DNA from: Smaragdicoccus niigatensis DSM 44881 = NBRC 103563
Lineage (GTDB): Bacteria; Actinomycetota; Actinomycetes; Mycobacteriales; Mycobacteriaceae
Length of the DNA: 64,000 nt
Reading direction: 5' to 3'
Assembly: GCF_000380645.1 (NCBI RefSeq)
Contig: NZ_AQXZ01000018.1
Span: forward strand, 868,001 to 932,000
In this document: positions 1 through 12,736 of the stretch, piece by piece
Layout of the letters: every line of letters begins with the position of its first letter
How positions within the stretch are numbered: position 1 is the first letter of the stretch
Made by a program: the position numbers and the translations under genes
Notes under the pieces: generated by a model
Databases searched by the model: none
The model's input: only the letters and a program-made list of their open reading frames with translations
What the model was told of the DNA's origin: nothing

Positions 1-747
1 GCCGGCGTCGGCAAGGGCGGAGACATGGTCGACGACATCGGGTTCGAGCCACGGCACCTGCGGTGGTCCCGAACGCGACTGCCACACGAGATCGAAGTCT
101 GGGTATGCGGCAGCAGCCGCCGCCAACCGGGACGCTTCCGCAACCTGACGACTGTAGAGATGGCCGCCGGCATCGGACGGACCCGCTGCGGCGTCGGCCG
201 CGTTCGGCACCGAGTGCGCGGTGAAGATCAACCGCGCTTCCTCCCGCAGCTCAGCCGGAAGTTCTTCGCGCGCTTCGGCAATCGCGTGGGCCATCGCCGC
301 GATGTAAAGCGGGTGGTCGTAGAACTGCCGAAGCTTCATCAGATGCGGTGCGCCGTCGACCGCAGCCCGCGCACGCTTGATGTCCTCCTGGTACTGCAGA
401 CAGCCCGAGTACCCACTCCACGCCGACGTCGCGAACACCAGCGCGGATTGCACGCCATCTGCGGTCATGGTGGCGACGGTGTCCTCGACCATCGGATGCC
501 AGTTGCGGTTCCCGAAGTAGACGGGCAGCTCCAGACCGTTCCGCTTGAGCTCGGCCTTGACCGCTTCGATGAGCGCCAGGTTCAGCTCGTTGATCGGCGA
601 GCGGCCACCGAAGTGGTAGTAATGCTCGCCGACCTCAACGAGTCGTTCCGGCGGGATGCCGCGACCGCGCGTGACGTTCTCGAGGAACTGCATGACGTCC
701 TCGGGCTTCTCCGGGCCACCGAACGAGAGAACGAGGAGCGCGTCCAT
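1..747 (-). CDS. hemH: Ferrochelatase, N-terminal part (runs off the left edge)
   Basis: The last step of haem (or coproheme) synthesis: insertion of Fe2+ into the porphyrin. The frame opens with ATG at 747 ([18 protein letters not shown]) and stays open for 249 codons to the window edge, so the C-terminal third is missing. The family-typical SFGGPE opening, the GNRNWHP segment near residue 80 and the FTAHS motif with the likely catalytic histidine (about residue 178) are all visible. It starts 3 nt after the inhA stop and is probably translated with it, as in the mycobacterial inhA-hemZ pair. In actinobacteria this family mostly works through coproporphyrin III; that is family knowledge, not visible here. 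Confidence 0.95.
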   Translation of the reverse strand, partial: MDALLVLSFGGPEKPEDVMQFLENVTRGRGIPPERLVEVGEHYYHFGGRSPINELNLALIEAVKAELKRNGLELPVYFGNRNWHPMVEDTVATMTADGVQSALVFATSAWSGYSGCLQYQEDIKRARAAVDGAPHLMKLRQFYDHPLYIAAMAHAIAEAREELPAELREEARLIFTAHSVPNAADAAAGPSDAGGHLYSRQVAEASRLAAAAAAYPDFDLVWQSRSGPPQVPWLEPDVVDHVSALADAG

Positions 748-750
748 GAC

Positions 751-1572
751 TTAGCTCTCCGGCAGCCAGGTGTTGTGGCTCGCTCCGCCGTCGACGTAGA
801 CGATCGATCCGGTGGTTGCCGGCAGCCAGTCCGACAGCAGCGCGCACACCGACTTCGCGACCGGGGTCGGGTCGTCGACGTTCCAACCGATCGGCGATGC
901 GCCATCCCAGTACTCGTTCAGCTGATTGAGCTTGGTGGCGTCGTCGGTGGCGGTCCCCGCGATCGCCTTGGCGGCGAGCGTCTTGATCGGGCCAGCGGCA
1001 ACAAGATTCGAACGAACCTTCTTCGCTGCACCGACCTCGCGGGCGACGTACCGGTTGACCGCCTCGAGAGCAGCCTTCGCGACGCCCATCCAGTTGTAGT
1101 ACGGCATCGCGGTCCGCGGATCGAAGTCCATACCGACGATCGATCCGCCTTCGTTCATGACCGGCAGCACAGCGCGCGCCAGCGAGGCGTAACTCCACGC
1201 GGAGATCTCGAAGGCTTTCGCAGCGTCCGGTCCGGGACCCTCGAGGAACGGCTTCGCATCCGGGCCCATGAGGGTGCGCGGTGCGAACGCGATCGAATGC
1301 ACCGCACCGTCGATGCCCTCCGGAGCAACGGCGCGAATGCGGTCCGCAAGCGCCGCGAGGTGCTCCTCGTTGGTCGCGTCGAGTTCGATGGCCGGCGGGA
1401 CCGGCTGCGGCAGACGCTGCGCGATGCGGTCGATGAGCCGCAGGCGGTCGAAGCCGGTGATGATCACCTTCGCGCCCGCTTCCTGCGCCTGCTTGGCGAC
1501 ATGGAATGCGATCGACGAGTCGGTGATGATTCCCGTGACGAGGATGGTCTTGCCCGCGAGCAACCCACTCAT
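751..1572 (-). CDS. inhA: NADH-dependent enoyl-ACP reductase InhA
   Basis: A 273-residue short-chain dehydrogenase of FAS-II that reduces long-chain trans-2-enoyl-ACP during mycolic acid synthesis; cytoplasmic. It resembles M. tuberculosis InhA (269 aa) throughout. The N-terminal [13 protein letters not shown] cofactor segment is present, as are Ser93 in VHSI (the InhA Ser94 position), GMDFD near 147-151, and Tyr159 and Lys166 in YYNWMGVAK (the InhA Tyr158/Lys165 pair). The C-terminal [11 protein letters not shown] and VDGGA segments are typical. It lies 33 nt downstream of fabG and 3 nt upstream of hemH in one minus-strand unit. InhA is the isoniazid-NAD target in mycobacteria; susceptibility here is only inference. 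Confidence 0.97.
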   Translation of the reverse strand: MSGLLAGKTILVTGIITDSSIAFHVAKQAQEAGAKVIITGFDRLRLIDRIAQRLPQPVPPAIELDATNEEHLAALADRIRAVAPEGIDGAVHSIAFAPRTLMGPDAKPFLEGPGPDAAKAFEISAWSYASLARAVLPVMNEGGSIVGMDFDPRTAMPYYNWMGVAKAALEAVNRYVAREVGAAKKVRSNLVAAGPIKTLAAKAIAGTATDDATKLNQLNEYWDGASPIGWNVDDPTPVAKSVCALLSDWLPATTGSIVYVDGGASHNTWLPES

Positions 1573-1605
1573 GTTGTGAAGCCTTTCGTACGTAAGTGAA
1601 TTAGC

Positions 1606-3391
<1,786 letters not shown>

Positions 3392-3398
3392 GCGCGCA

Positions 3399-3474
3399 CC
3401 GTCCTCTCCTGCGCTCCTCGGTCCGCTCCTCGCTGCGCTGCGGTGCTCCCTGCGATGCTCGGGTCGTCCTCCTT
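3399..3474 (-). repeat. 75-bp dispersed repeat, copy A (intergenic)
   Basis: On the minus strand this segment runs from GGAGGACGACCCGAGCATCG to GAGCGCAGGAGAGGACGG and nearly fills the 91-nt gap between the DUF58 and VWA genes. A second copy occurs on the plus strand at 16642-16714 inside a uvrA-like gene. The two differ by about two substitutions and two single-base gaps over 75 positions, including a 28-base exact match. Internal GAGGAGCGGACCGAGGAGCG units give it a purine-rich, semi-repetitive character. Such similarity between unrelated loci indicates a mobile or amplifying short element. Confidence 0.85.
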
Positions 3475-3482
3475 GCGCGGGC

Positions 3483-4445
3483 TCATTGGCGCACAACCCT
3501 ATTCGTCGGCGCAGCACCGAAGCTATGGCGACGCGTCGCGACGAAGCGGACGACCTCGGCAATCCAGTCCTTGTCCGTCCGGAGCGTCATCACCGGGGCG
3601 CCGGCCGAGCGAAGCGTGTGCTCAACCTGCTCGCGATGCTCTGCGGCGGCGGCCGCGTAGTCACGCCGGAGTTGCTCGGTGACGGTGAACTCACGCGTCC
3701 GCCCCGACTCCGGGTCGTGGAGAACGACGTCGCCGACATCGGGAAGTTCGATGTCGCGGGGGTCCAAGACCTCGACGCCGAGAACGTCGTGCCGGCCGGC
3801 GATCGCACGCAGCGGTCGCTGCCAATTGATTTCGCCGAGGAAGTCGCTGACCACCACGGCAAGTCCGCGACGCCGCTCGGGTCGTCGCAACGCATCGATC
3901 GCGGCACGCAGATCGCCGCGCGTGCCGTCGGGTGCGGACGGCATCGTCGCGATCGCGGTCAGCAGCGCTCGTGCATGCATGCGACCGGAGCGTGCCGGGA
4001 TGCGGGTCATGGTTTCGCCGTTGGCGATGATCGCGCCGATCCGGTTGCCGCCCCCGCTGGTCAGGTAGGTGACAGCGGCCGCGGCGGCGACGACTAGGTC
4101 GCGCTTTTCGCAGTCGGCTGTTCCGAAGTCAAGGCTCGCGGACATGTCCGCGACGATCCACGTTTCGAGCTCACGGTCGGCGACCGTCTGCCGAACATGT
4201 GCGTGCGTGGTGCGCGCCGTGACCGACCAGTCCATCTGACGAACGTCATCGCCGGGCTGATAGAGCCGGGCATCGCCGGGTTCGGAACCAGGGCCTGGGA
4301 TGAGGCCGAGGTGATCACCGTGCAGAACGCCGTCGAGCCGACGGCGAACGGTGAGCTCGAGTGTCTTGAGAGCTGCGGCGACCTTCGGGTCGTCGAGATT
4401 CCCCGACCGAAAAGACGGGGGCGCGTGCGGGTGCGACCGCTTCAT
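3483..4445 (-). CDS. DUF58 protein (Rv1480-like), MoxR partner
   Basis: A 320-residue protein with the DUF58 signature [17 protein letters not shown] near residues 62-79 and a following VWA-like segment beginning [13 protein letters not shown]. It matches Rv1480 in length and position. It starts 12 nt after the moxR stop and precedes the VWA gene. DUF58 proteins occur beside MoxR AAA+ ATPases and are inferred to be part of the same maturation complex; the exact client is unknown. No membrane segment is evident. Confidence 0.9.
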   Translation of the reverse strand: MKRSHPHAPPSFRSGNLDDPKVAAALKTLELTVRRRLDGVLHGDHLGLIPGPGSEPGDARLYQPGDDVRQMDWSVTARTTHAHVRQTVADRELETWIVADMSASLDFGTADCEKRDLVVAAAAAVTYLTSGGGNRIGAIIANGETMTRIPARSGRMHARALLTAIATMPSAPDGTRGDLRAAIDALRRPERRRGLAVVVSDFLGEINWQRPLRAIAGRHDVLGVEVLDPRDIELPDVGDVVLHDPESGRTREFTVTEQLRRDYAAAAAEHREQVEHTLRSAGAPVMTLRTDKDWIAEVVRFVATRRHSFGAAPTNRVVRQ

Positions 4446-4457
4446 CGACGCTGGGCC

Positions 4458-5561
4458 TTAGCGTGCCTGCGTCGGTGCCGGGTACTGCCCGGTTGGCGCC
4501 GAAACCGGCGGAGCCTGCGGTGCCGCGTGCTGGCCGACCGCTTGCGGGACGACCTGCGGAAGACCGACCGTCTGCAGAATGCGCGTGATGACCGTGTCCG
4601 GTGAGACCTCGTCGGCGAGCGCGTCGTACGAGAGAACGAGGCGGTGACGCAGCACATCCGGAATGACTTCGACGACGTCCTGCGGGATCACATAGTCACG
4701 ACCGCGAACAAGGGCGAGCGCCCGAGCCGACGCGATGATGCCGAGACTTGCACGCGGCGACGCACCGTAGGAGATCCAGCCGGCGACGTCGGTGAGTCCG
4801 AGATCGCCCGGGCGACGCGTGGCGGCGATGACGCGGACCACGTAGTCCACGAGCGCGTGGTGAACGAAGACATTCGCTGCGAGCCTCTGCAGGCGAACGA
4901 TCTCGGTGGGGTCGAAGACCTTGTTCGCCGTAGGCGGCTGTACGCCCATCCGGTAAATGATTTCGCGCTCTTCCTCCAGCGTCGGGTAGTCGACGAGGAG
5001 CTTGAACAGGAAGCGGTCACGCTGGGCTTCCGGCAGCGGGTAGACGCCCTCACTCTCGATCGGGTTCTGCGTTGCCATGACCAGGAACGGGTCCGGCATC
5101 GGGTAGGTCTTGCCACCGATCGATACATGCCGCTCAGCCATGACCTCGAGCAACGCCGACTGCACTTTGGCCGGTGCACGGTTGATCTCGTCCGCGAGAA
5201 CGAAGTTCGCGACGACCGGACCGAGTTCGGTGTCGAATTCCTCGCGGCCCTGACGATAGATGCGGGTACCCACGAGGTCCGTCGGCACGAGGTCCGGAGT
5301 GAACTGAACACGCGTGAACGAACCGCCGATGACTTTGGCAAACGTCTCGACCGCGAGCGTCTTGGCGATACCCGGAACACCTTCGAGCAGAACGTGTCCC
5401 CTGGCGAGCATGGCGACGAGAAGCCGCTCGACAAGGCGGTCTTGGCCGACGATGACCCGCTTGACCTCGTAAACCGCCTTCTCCAACGCCTGAACGTCGG
5501 CTGCCAGCGCTGATGCGCCGTCCGTAGAGGTCACCGGTTGCTCCCCGCTTTCACGCTGCAT
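4458..5561 (-). CDS. moxR: MoxR-family AAA+ ATPase
   Basis: A 367-residue AAA+ ATPase (Rv1479/MoxR1-like). Walker A is GVPGIAKT at 61-68, Walker B is LADEINRA at 122-129, and sensor 1 is ATQNP at 163-167. The C-terminal lid is normal and is followed by a Pro/Gln/Ala-rich tail of about 30 residues. MoxR proteins act as chaperone-like remodelling ATPases with the VWA/DUF58 partners encoded just downstream. It is separated from ripA by 113 nt, so it may share the ripA transcript or have its own promoter. Confidence 0.95.
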   Translation of the reverse strand: MQRESGEQPVTSTDGASALAADVQALEKAVYEVKRVIVGQDRLVERLLVAMLARGHVLLEGVPGIAKTLAVETFAKVIGGSFTRVQFTPDLVPTDLVGTRIYRQGREEFDTELGPVVANFVLADEINRAPAKVQSALLEVMAERHVSIGGKTYPMPDPFLVMATQNPIESEGVYPLPEAQRDRFLFKLLVDYPTLEEEREIIYRMGVQPPTANKVFDPTEIVRLQRLAANVFVHHALVDYVVRVIAATRRPGDLGLTDVAGWISYGASPRASLGIIASARALALVRGRDYVIPQDVVEVIPDVLRHRLVLSYDALADEVSPDTVITRILQTVGLPQVVPQAVGQHAAPQAPPVSAPTGQYPAPTQAR

Positions 5562-5674
5562 CGATGGTCGCTCCGCAGGCTACGCTCCTGGGCGATCCGT
5601 CTATCCCTTCACCATCTTTACAGCCTCGACCGTGACCACGGCCACTGGGACGCGACATTCACAGCAAGAGTGGA

Positions 5675-7417
5675 TCACTCGACAAGGCGAACCGCGTACG
5701 GCTGGATGCCGCTATACCGCACATCGGTGATGTGAATGACGGTGCCGGACTCCATCGCCTCGATCATCTTGCCGTCGCCCAGGTAGAGCGCGACGTGCTG
5801 GCTGCCGCCACCACCCCAGAAGATCATGTCGCCGCGCGCGACGTCCGCGATCGGGACCTGCTTGCCCGAGGTGTACTGGTAGCCGCTGTAGTGCGGGAGC
5901 GAGATTCCCACGCCGGCAAAGGCGTAGACCATGAGGCCGGAGCAGTCGAAGCCGACCTTCTTGTAGTCGCCGTAGCTGTCGGCAACACCGCCGTCGCGGA
6001 TACCGAGCGTCGGGCCGTTGGCGTCACCGCCACCCCACGCATAGGTGACGCCGAGCTGCGACATCGCGCGGCTGACGACCGTCTCCACGCCCGCGGTGCC
6101 GGTGATCGTCGGCGCCTGCGACAGGCCGTTGTCGCCAGTCGACACCGTGGTGCCGTCGCCCTCGTAGTACTCCGAGCCGGTCGTGTCCGTCGCGGCAGTC
6201 GACGTGTCCGTCGCGGCGGTCGCGGAATCGGTGGTGGTCGTTGCGGCTGCAGCCGTGGTGGTGGTCGCGGCGGCGGCCGCCGTCGTGGTCGGTCCGACAA
6301 CGGTCGTGACCGGGGTCGCCGCGGTCACAGTGGTGACCGGTGCAGCCTGGTCAACGGCCGCCGGCGTGGACTGGTCGCCCGAGGAACCCGTGCCGGACGA
6401 GCCGGTTCCGGACGATCCGGCGCCCGCGGACCCGGTGTTCATGAGCTCCACCAGCAGCTGCACCCAATCGGAGGCGACCGCAGTGGTCGGGTCGGGAGCC
6501 GGAGTGGTCATCGCCGCGGCGGGAGGGGCGGCCGTCGTCGTGGCCGCCGCATCGACCGTCGGAGCTGCTGCAGCCGTGGTCGCGGCTGCCGCGGTGGTCG
6601 CCGCCGGAGCGGTCGTGACGGTCGCGGGCGCCGGCGGCGTGGTCGCCGCGATGGCGGCCTGGGCCTCATCGCGGTGGTGCGTCAGTTCGGCGGTCTTGGC
6701 GGCCTGAAGTGCCGCAGCTCGCTGGACCGCCCGGATCGCGGCGACGGCGTTGTTCTTGGCCTGCTCGGCCGCGGTCTGCGCGGCGGCGGCCTTTTCCTGC
6801 TTCTTCTGGGCGGCATCGACGCGCTTGGTCTGCTCTTCGCGAGCTCGCTTGAGGGTGTCGACCGTCATCTGTTGTGCCTCGGACACCAGCGCCAAGGCCT
6901 GTCCGCGCTGCATCAACTGCTCGGGGTTCGATGCGGAAAGGTAGGAAGCGATTCCGCCGCCGGCGCTGCCCTGGGTGTAGGCGAGCGCGGCTTGCGAATC
7001 GAACGACTTCTGAGCTGAAACGATCTTGTCGTCTGCCCACTTCAGCGCCTTCTGGGCGGCGACAACGGCTTGGGCCGCGCGGGATGCGGCGGTCCTAGCA
7101 CGCTGGAGATCGACGATGGCCTTGTTGACCGACTCCCGCTGTCCGGCGAGTTGACTGTTGAGGTCCGCGAGTTCGGCGTTGGCCGATGCGACCTGGTTGA
7201 CGAGTGCGCCGACGTTCCCGACTCCGACGACGGCCCCGGCCGGACCGTTCTCCGATGCCGGCGCGGCGAACGTGTGTGCAGGCCCAACGAACGCAAGTGC
7301 GGCGACGGCGAACAGCCCGACGGTCGTACGACCAGTCGCGCGGCGCCAGAACGCCTCCCCAGTGCCGGACGACGCGCTGTGCCCCACAGCGCCCGTCACG
7401 GTCTTCGTGTATCTCAC
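5675..7417 (-). CDS. ripA: Peptidoglycan endopeptidase RipA (NlpC/P60)
   Basis: A 580-residue secreted D,L-endopeptidase that separates daughter cells by cutting peptidoglycan stems. The signal sequence runs to about residue 51 (LFAVAALAFVGPAHTFAA). A long coiled coil follows (about 72-255), then a low-complexity Ala/Thr/Pro/Gly linker (about 256-440) that includes short GTGSS tandem units, and the catalytic domain (about 441-580). Catalytic residues are Cys492 in FDCSGL, His541 in SQHVALYLG and Glu553. Their spacing (49, then 12) equals that of M. tuberculosis RipA Cys383/His432/Glu444. The protein is about 100 residues longer than RipA (472 aa), mainly through the linker. No second ripB-type copy follows, unlike M. 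tuberculosis. In RipA the coiled coil keeps the enzyme autoinhibited. Confidence 0.95.
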   Translation of the reverse strand: MRYTKTVTGAVGHSASSGTGEAFWRRATGRTTVGLFAVAALAFVGPAHTFAAPASENGPAGAVVGVGNVGALVNQVASANAELADLNSQLAGQRESVNKAIVDLQRARTAASRAAQAVVAAQKALKWADDKIVSAQKSFDSQAALAYTQGSAGGGIASYLSASNPEQLMQRGQALALVSEAQQMTVDTLKRAREEQTKRVDAAQKKQEKAAAAQTAAEQAKNNAVAAIRAVQRAAALQAAKTAELTHHRDEAQAAIAATTPPAPATVTTAPAATTAAAATTAAAAPTVDAAATTTAAPPAAAMTTPAPDPTTAVASDWVQLLVELMNTGSAGAGSSGTGSSGTGSSGDQSTPAAVDQAAPVTTVTAATPVTTVVGPTTTAAAAATTTTAAAATTTTDSATAATDTSTAATDTTGSEYYEGDGTTVSTGDNGLSQAPTITGTAGVETVVSRAMSQLGVTYAWGGGDANGPTLGIRDGGVADSYGDYKKVGFDCSGLMVYAFAGVGISLPHYSGYQYTSGKQVPIADVARGDMIFWGGGGSQHVALYLGDGKMIEAMESGTVIHITDVRYSGIQPYAVRLVE

Positions 7418-7755
7418 GGGTTCTCCCTTGGTAGGCCCCCGCGCCGTTTGACGGGCGTTGGAGGGTCCACTTCACGGGGTAGAAGCCGCGTGGGTACACC
7501 ACTGAACCCCCAGCGCGCAGTCGCTGGAAGAACAGGTTTGCCGATATTCAGGTGCAACCGATCAGCCTTTTGGGGCCTAATATCACATCAGGCCCCAAAA
7601 GACTGTCTGCGACACTCCTTCCCCAAAAAGTGTCTTCTGCACCATACGTCACAGCGGCATCACGAATAAACTTTTGTCACAAATTACAGCAACGAAATTT
7701 TCACAAGCGCGCGTGCGGCTTGCGTCAGAGACAGGGTGCGAGGTACACGATCAAG
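7418..7755 (-). promoter_or_regulatory. ripA upstream region with long structured leader
   Basis: Part of a 393-nt stretch without a gene between the Rv1476-like gene and ripA. It holds an AT-rich promoter-like zone (about 7640-7700) and two inverted repeats on the ripA side. One is GACACT (7611-7616) with AGTGTC (7629-7634). The other is a perfect 12-bp repeat, CTTTTGGGGCCT (7567-7578) with AGGCCCCAAAAG (7590-7601), with an 11-nt spacer. Two GTCACA motifs (7648-7653 and 7676-7681) lie upstream; these resemble the GTCACA-type repeats bound by MtrA near mycobacterial ripA. A leader of 150-250 nt is inferred. I could not match it to a known riboswitch. Confidence 0.55.
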
Positions 7756-7788
7756 CACGAAATCCCGCGGCTAGCGCGGGATTTCGTG
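7756..7788 (-). terminator. Hairpin terminator after the Rv1476-like gene
   Basis: A perfect 14-bp stem, CACGAAATCCCGCG (7756-7769) with CGCGGGATTTCGTG (7775-7788), and a 5-nt loop. It lies 22 nt past the stop of the gene at 7811-8341 and ahead of the ripA promoter. There is no long T tract, which is common in high-G+C actinobacteria. Confidence 0.8.
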
Positions 7789-7810
7789 GCAAATCGACCA
7801 GGACGTGGCG

Positions 7811-8341
7811 TTAGAGGGTGGCGACCGGTTCGAGCGCCGGCGCAGCCTTGGCGCGACGCCGCTTTGCGGCGGCGGTTGCCGCGGCGATGGCCGCGGTGAC
7901 ACCGCAGAGCAGCAGTGTGATCTCCGTGAACGGCAGCCCGGGCTGTGACACCTCATTGAGGAAGCGCTCCGCGGCGCCGACGTAGTCGCCGTGCTGACCC
8001 TCGGCGACATCCTCGGCCGCATCGATCCGCACACGTGGGATCGAATCACTGTTCGTGCCGACGAGGTCGCGCCCCAGGACGAGGACCGTCCCGTGAGTCT
8101 GCTCGCCGATCTTCGTGGCCAGGTCCCGGAGCTGGCGATCATTAGCCGGCAGGTCTGGCACGACGACGATGCTCAATTCGATCCCGCGCGACTTCGCGTT
8201 GGCCACCACACCCTCGAGCGCAAACTCGTCAGCAGTGGGCGCATAGACGTGATCGCCGCGGAGTCCGGCCAAGATCAAACCGACGTCCGCACCTGGCGGA
8301 AGCTGCGCCGGAGCAGGAACAAACGGCTTCGTCGGTGACAC
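7811..8341 (-). CDS. Rv1476-family membrane protein (DUF6676)
   Basis: A 176-residue protein similar to M. tuberculosis Rv1476. It has a soluble N-terminal part with LSIVVVPDLPANDRQLRDLA (about 56-75) and TVLVLGRDLVGT, then a C-terminal membrane segment (about 140-160) ending in a basic AAKRRRAK tail. GTG at 8341 is the start. It sits between ripA and acn as in mycobacteria. The function is unknown; the position next to ripA suggests an envelope role. A strong hairpin directly follows it. Confidence 0.85.
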   Translation of the reverse strand: MSPTKPFVPAPAQLPPGADVGLILAGLRGDHVYAPTADEFALEGVVANAKSRGIELSIVVVPDLPANDRQLRDLATKIGEQTHGTVLVLGRDLVGTNSDSIPRVRIDAAEDVAEGQHGDYVGAAERFLNEVSQPGLPFTEITLLLCGVTAAIAAATAAAKRRRAKAAPALEPVATL

Positions 8342-8396
8342 GTCTGCACCCTATCTCCAGGATTTGTTCCCCATCGATCGCCACACCGGAAGGGCA

Positions 8397-9380
8397 TTAG
8401 GCACGCGTGTAAACGTCGGCGTCCGTGCTGTAGTAGGCGTGGACCAGGTCGAGCAACGCCGCAATCGGCTGTGCCACCATTTGGCCGTCGCCGGCACCGA
8501 TGACGATGCCCACCAACATGTATGAGCCGTCTGCCCGTTTCACCACCACAGGTCCGCCCGAATCGCCGGGCGCCGCGTTGATGTCGAAGTGAATCTGCCG
8601 ATCGTTGACACTGGTCACCGCACCACAGGTCCAGCCGGTGGTGTAGCCCAGCTTGCAAGCCTGATCGCCCGGATCGACCGAGCCGATGCCGGTGATGCCG
8701 CCCAACTGGATTGCCGAGCTGACGCGCACGCCGGGAGCCAACTCGATGACTGCGAACCCGAACGTGTCCGCAGAACTGACGCTGCCGGAGTCGTCCCCTT
8801 CGTCCTGCCACACCCGGTATTGGCCGATCGGCTCATGGGTCTGCTCATCCAATACGGGATTGGAATCATCGATGTAGGCAGAGCAATGGCCTGCGGTGAT
8901 GGCGAACTTACGCCCGTCCGGCAGGACACCGACGAAGCCGATGGTGCACAGTTCCCCCTCGGTCATGTTCGGGCTGGCCTGCACAATCGCCGTTCCGGGC
9001 CCGATGGTGTGGCCATAGCCACCGGCCGGAACGGGCGTGTAGTCGCGCACGACGGGATGCCCATTCGCGGTGACGGTGATCGTCTGCTGCGGCGTCGGCA
9101 CGTACGTCGACGGCGCATTCAGCACGGTGGCAGCGCCAGTCGCGATCTTGAGTGCCGCTACCGTCGCGAGCATGAACGCAACCATCGCGATAAGCAGGAA
9201 TCCCGCGTAGTTCGGCTTCCGTCTGGGCGGCGTCGGCGCGGGCCATGGCGGCGGCGACGGCCAATACTGCAGCGGCTGACCGGGCTGGTTCCACTGGTTA
9301 CCCGGGTAGGACGGGGGCGGTGGCGGCCACGCCGAAGAAGGCGGCGGCCAGGCGGGTGGCGGATTGCGGTCCGAGTTCAT
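8397..9380 (-). CDS. Membrane-anchored chymotrypsin-fold serine protease
   Basis: A 327-residue protein with a Pro/Trp-rich cytoplasmic N-terminus (about 1-56, many PPP runs), one membrane segment (about 59-80) and an extracellular trypsin-like domain. His165 in ITAGHC and Ser274 in PGDSGGPV are the likely catalytic pair; Asp205 in ADTFGFAVIEL is the probable acid. Four cysteines (CTIGF, HC, AC, TC) could form two disulfides. ATG at 9380 was preferred over an upstream start because PNPP-like sequence begins there. The proline-rich tail may bind partners. The substrate is unknown. The gene is not part of the conserved Rv1476-acn neighbourhood in M. tuberculosis. Confidence 0.85.
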   Translation of the reverse strand: MNSDRNPPPAWPPPSSAWPPPPPSYPGNQWNQPGQPLQYWPSPPPWPAPTPPRRKPNYAGFLLIAMVAFMLATVAALKIATGAATVLNAPSTYVPTPQQTITVTANGHPVVRDYTPVPAGGYGHTIGPGTAIVQASPNMTEGELCTIGFVGVLPDGRKFAITAGHCSAYIDDSNPVLDEQTHEPIGQYRVWQDEGDDSGSVSSADTFGFAVIELAPGVRVSSAIQLGGITGIGSVDPGDQACKLGYTTGWTCGAVTSVNDRQIHFDINAAPGDSGGPVVVKRADGSYMLVGIVIGAGDGQMVAQPIAALLDLVHAYYSTDADVYTRA

Positions 9381-9562
9381 CGCGGTTCCGTTCGCAGGGA
9401 CCACGTGCTTTGTCGGTGGCCATTGAGTAGCTGGCGCTGACCGACATATCGATTTCGGCACAGAAGGCTGTTAACGAAACTGCCGCTGGGGTGATGGGGA
9501 TCGCACTAACGTCGACCGTCACGAGCGTCGAATGAGATCGACGGAACACTACTCGATCTTCA

Positions 9563-9578
9563 TAGGACAAGCGTACTG
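9563..9578 (+). promoter_or_regulatory. AcnR-type operator in the acn promoter
   Basis: The sequence TAGGACAAGCGTACTG matches the AcnR operator pattern reported for Corynebacterium (CAGNAC-nnnc-GTACTG) at every fixed position but the first. It lies 110 nt before the acn start, in the acn/protease divergent region, and an AcnR-like TetR gene sits just downstream of acn. The match is read directly; repression by that regulator is inference. Confidence 0.7.
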
Positions 9579-9582
9579 TTAG

Positions 9583-12510
<2,928 letters not shown>

Positions 12511-12669
12511 GGTGCGCCTGCCAACTTCTGGCCGTAGCGAGCGCCGTCCAGGTGGGTGAGATGCAAGGCGAACGAGGAGTCCATAGCGGAGCTATGAACG
12601 ACGAGGACAACGCAGCAGATCGCGTGCCTGGGCGACGCGCAGTAGGCCACGAAGTTGGGAGGGGTACCC
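12511..12669. repeat. Large imperfect palindromic element after acn
   Basis: This intergenic block folds on itself around position 12590. The apex is CATAGC-gga-GCTATG (12582-12596). Middle arms pair GTCCAGG (12546-12552) with CCTGGGC (12628-12634). Outer arms pair CCAACTTCTGGCCGTA (12521-12536) with TAGGCCACGAAGTTGG (12643-12658), and a weaker match extends to 12511 and 12669. All paired blocks share the same centre, so it is one long hairpin of about 160 nt. It begins at the acn stop codon. It could be a palindromic mobile repeat, a structured RNA, or a read-through block for acn. Confidence 0.75.
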
Positions 12670-12683
12670 CCTGATTGTCTGCA

Positions 12684-12715
12684 CGGGGTGGGTAGCTCGA
12701 GGGCTGCCCACCCCG
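12684..12715 (+). terminator. Hairpin terminator between acn and the TetR gene
   Basis: A stem of about 12-13 bp, CGGGGTGGGTAGC with GCTGCCCACCCCG (one G-T pair), and a short loop. It lies after the large palindrome and 22 nt before the TetR start, so it probably separates the two genes. Confidence 0.65.
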
Positions 12716-12736
12716 CTCCCGTTCGAGGAGGGGTTC

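Noticed and set aside
25-1599. Long plus-strand open frame over hemH-inhA
   Set aside because: It is antisense to two well-recognised genes and reads as Arg/Asp/Val-rich shadow sequence typical of high-G+C codon bias.
5732-7018. Gly/Arg-rich plus-strand frame opposite ripA
   Set aside because: It mirrors the Ala/Thr low-complexity linker of RipA and resembles no real protein.
7560-7640. c-di-AMP (ydaO-type) riboswitch before ripA
   Set aside because: Leader hairpins are present but the conserved core of that riboswitch could not be found.
12511-12669. CRISPR repeat or tRNA gene
   Set aside because: There is a single palindrome with no spaced repeats and no tRNA T-loop or acceptor pattern.
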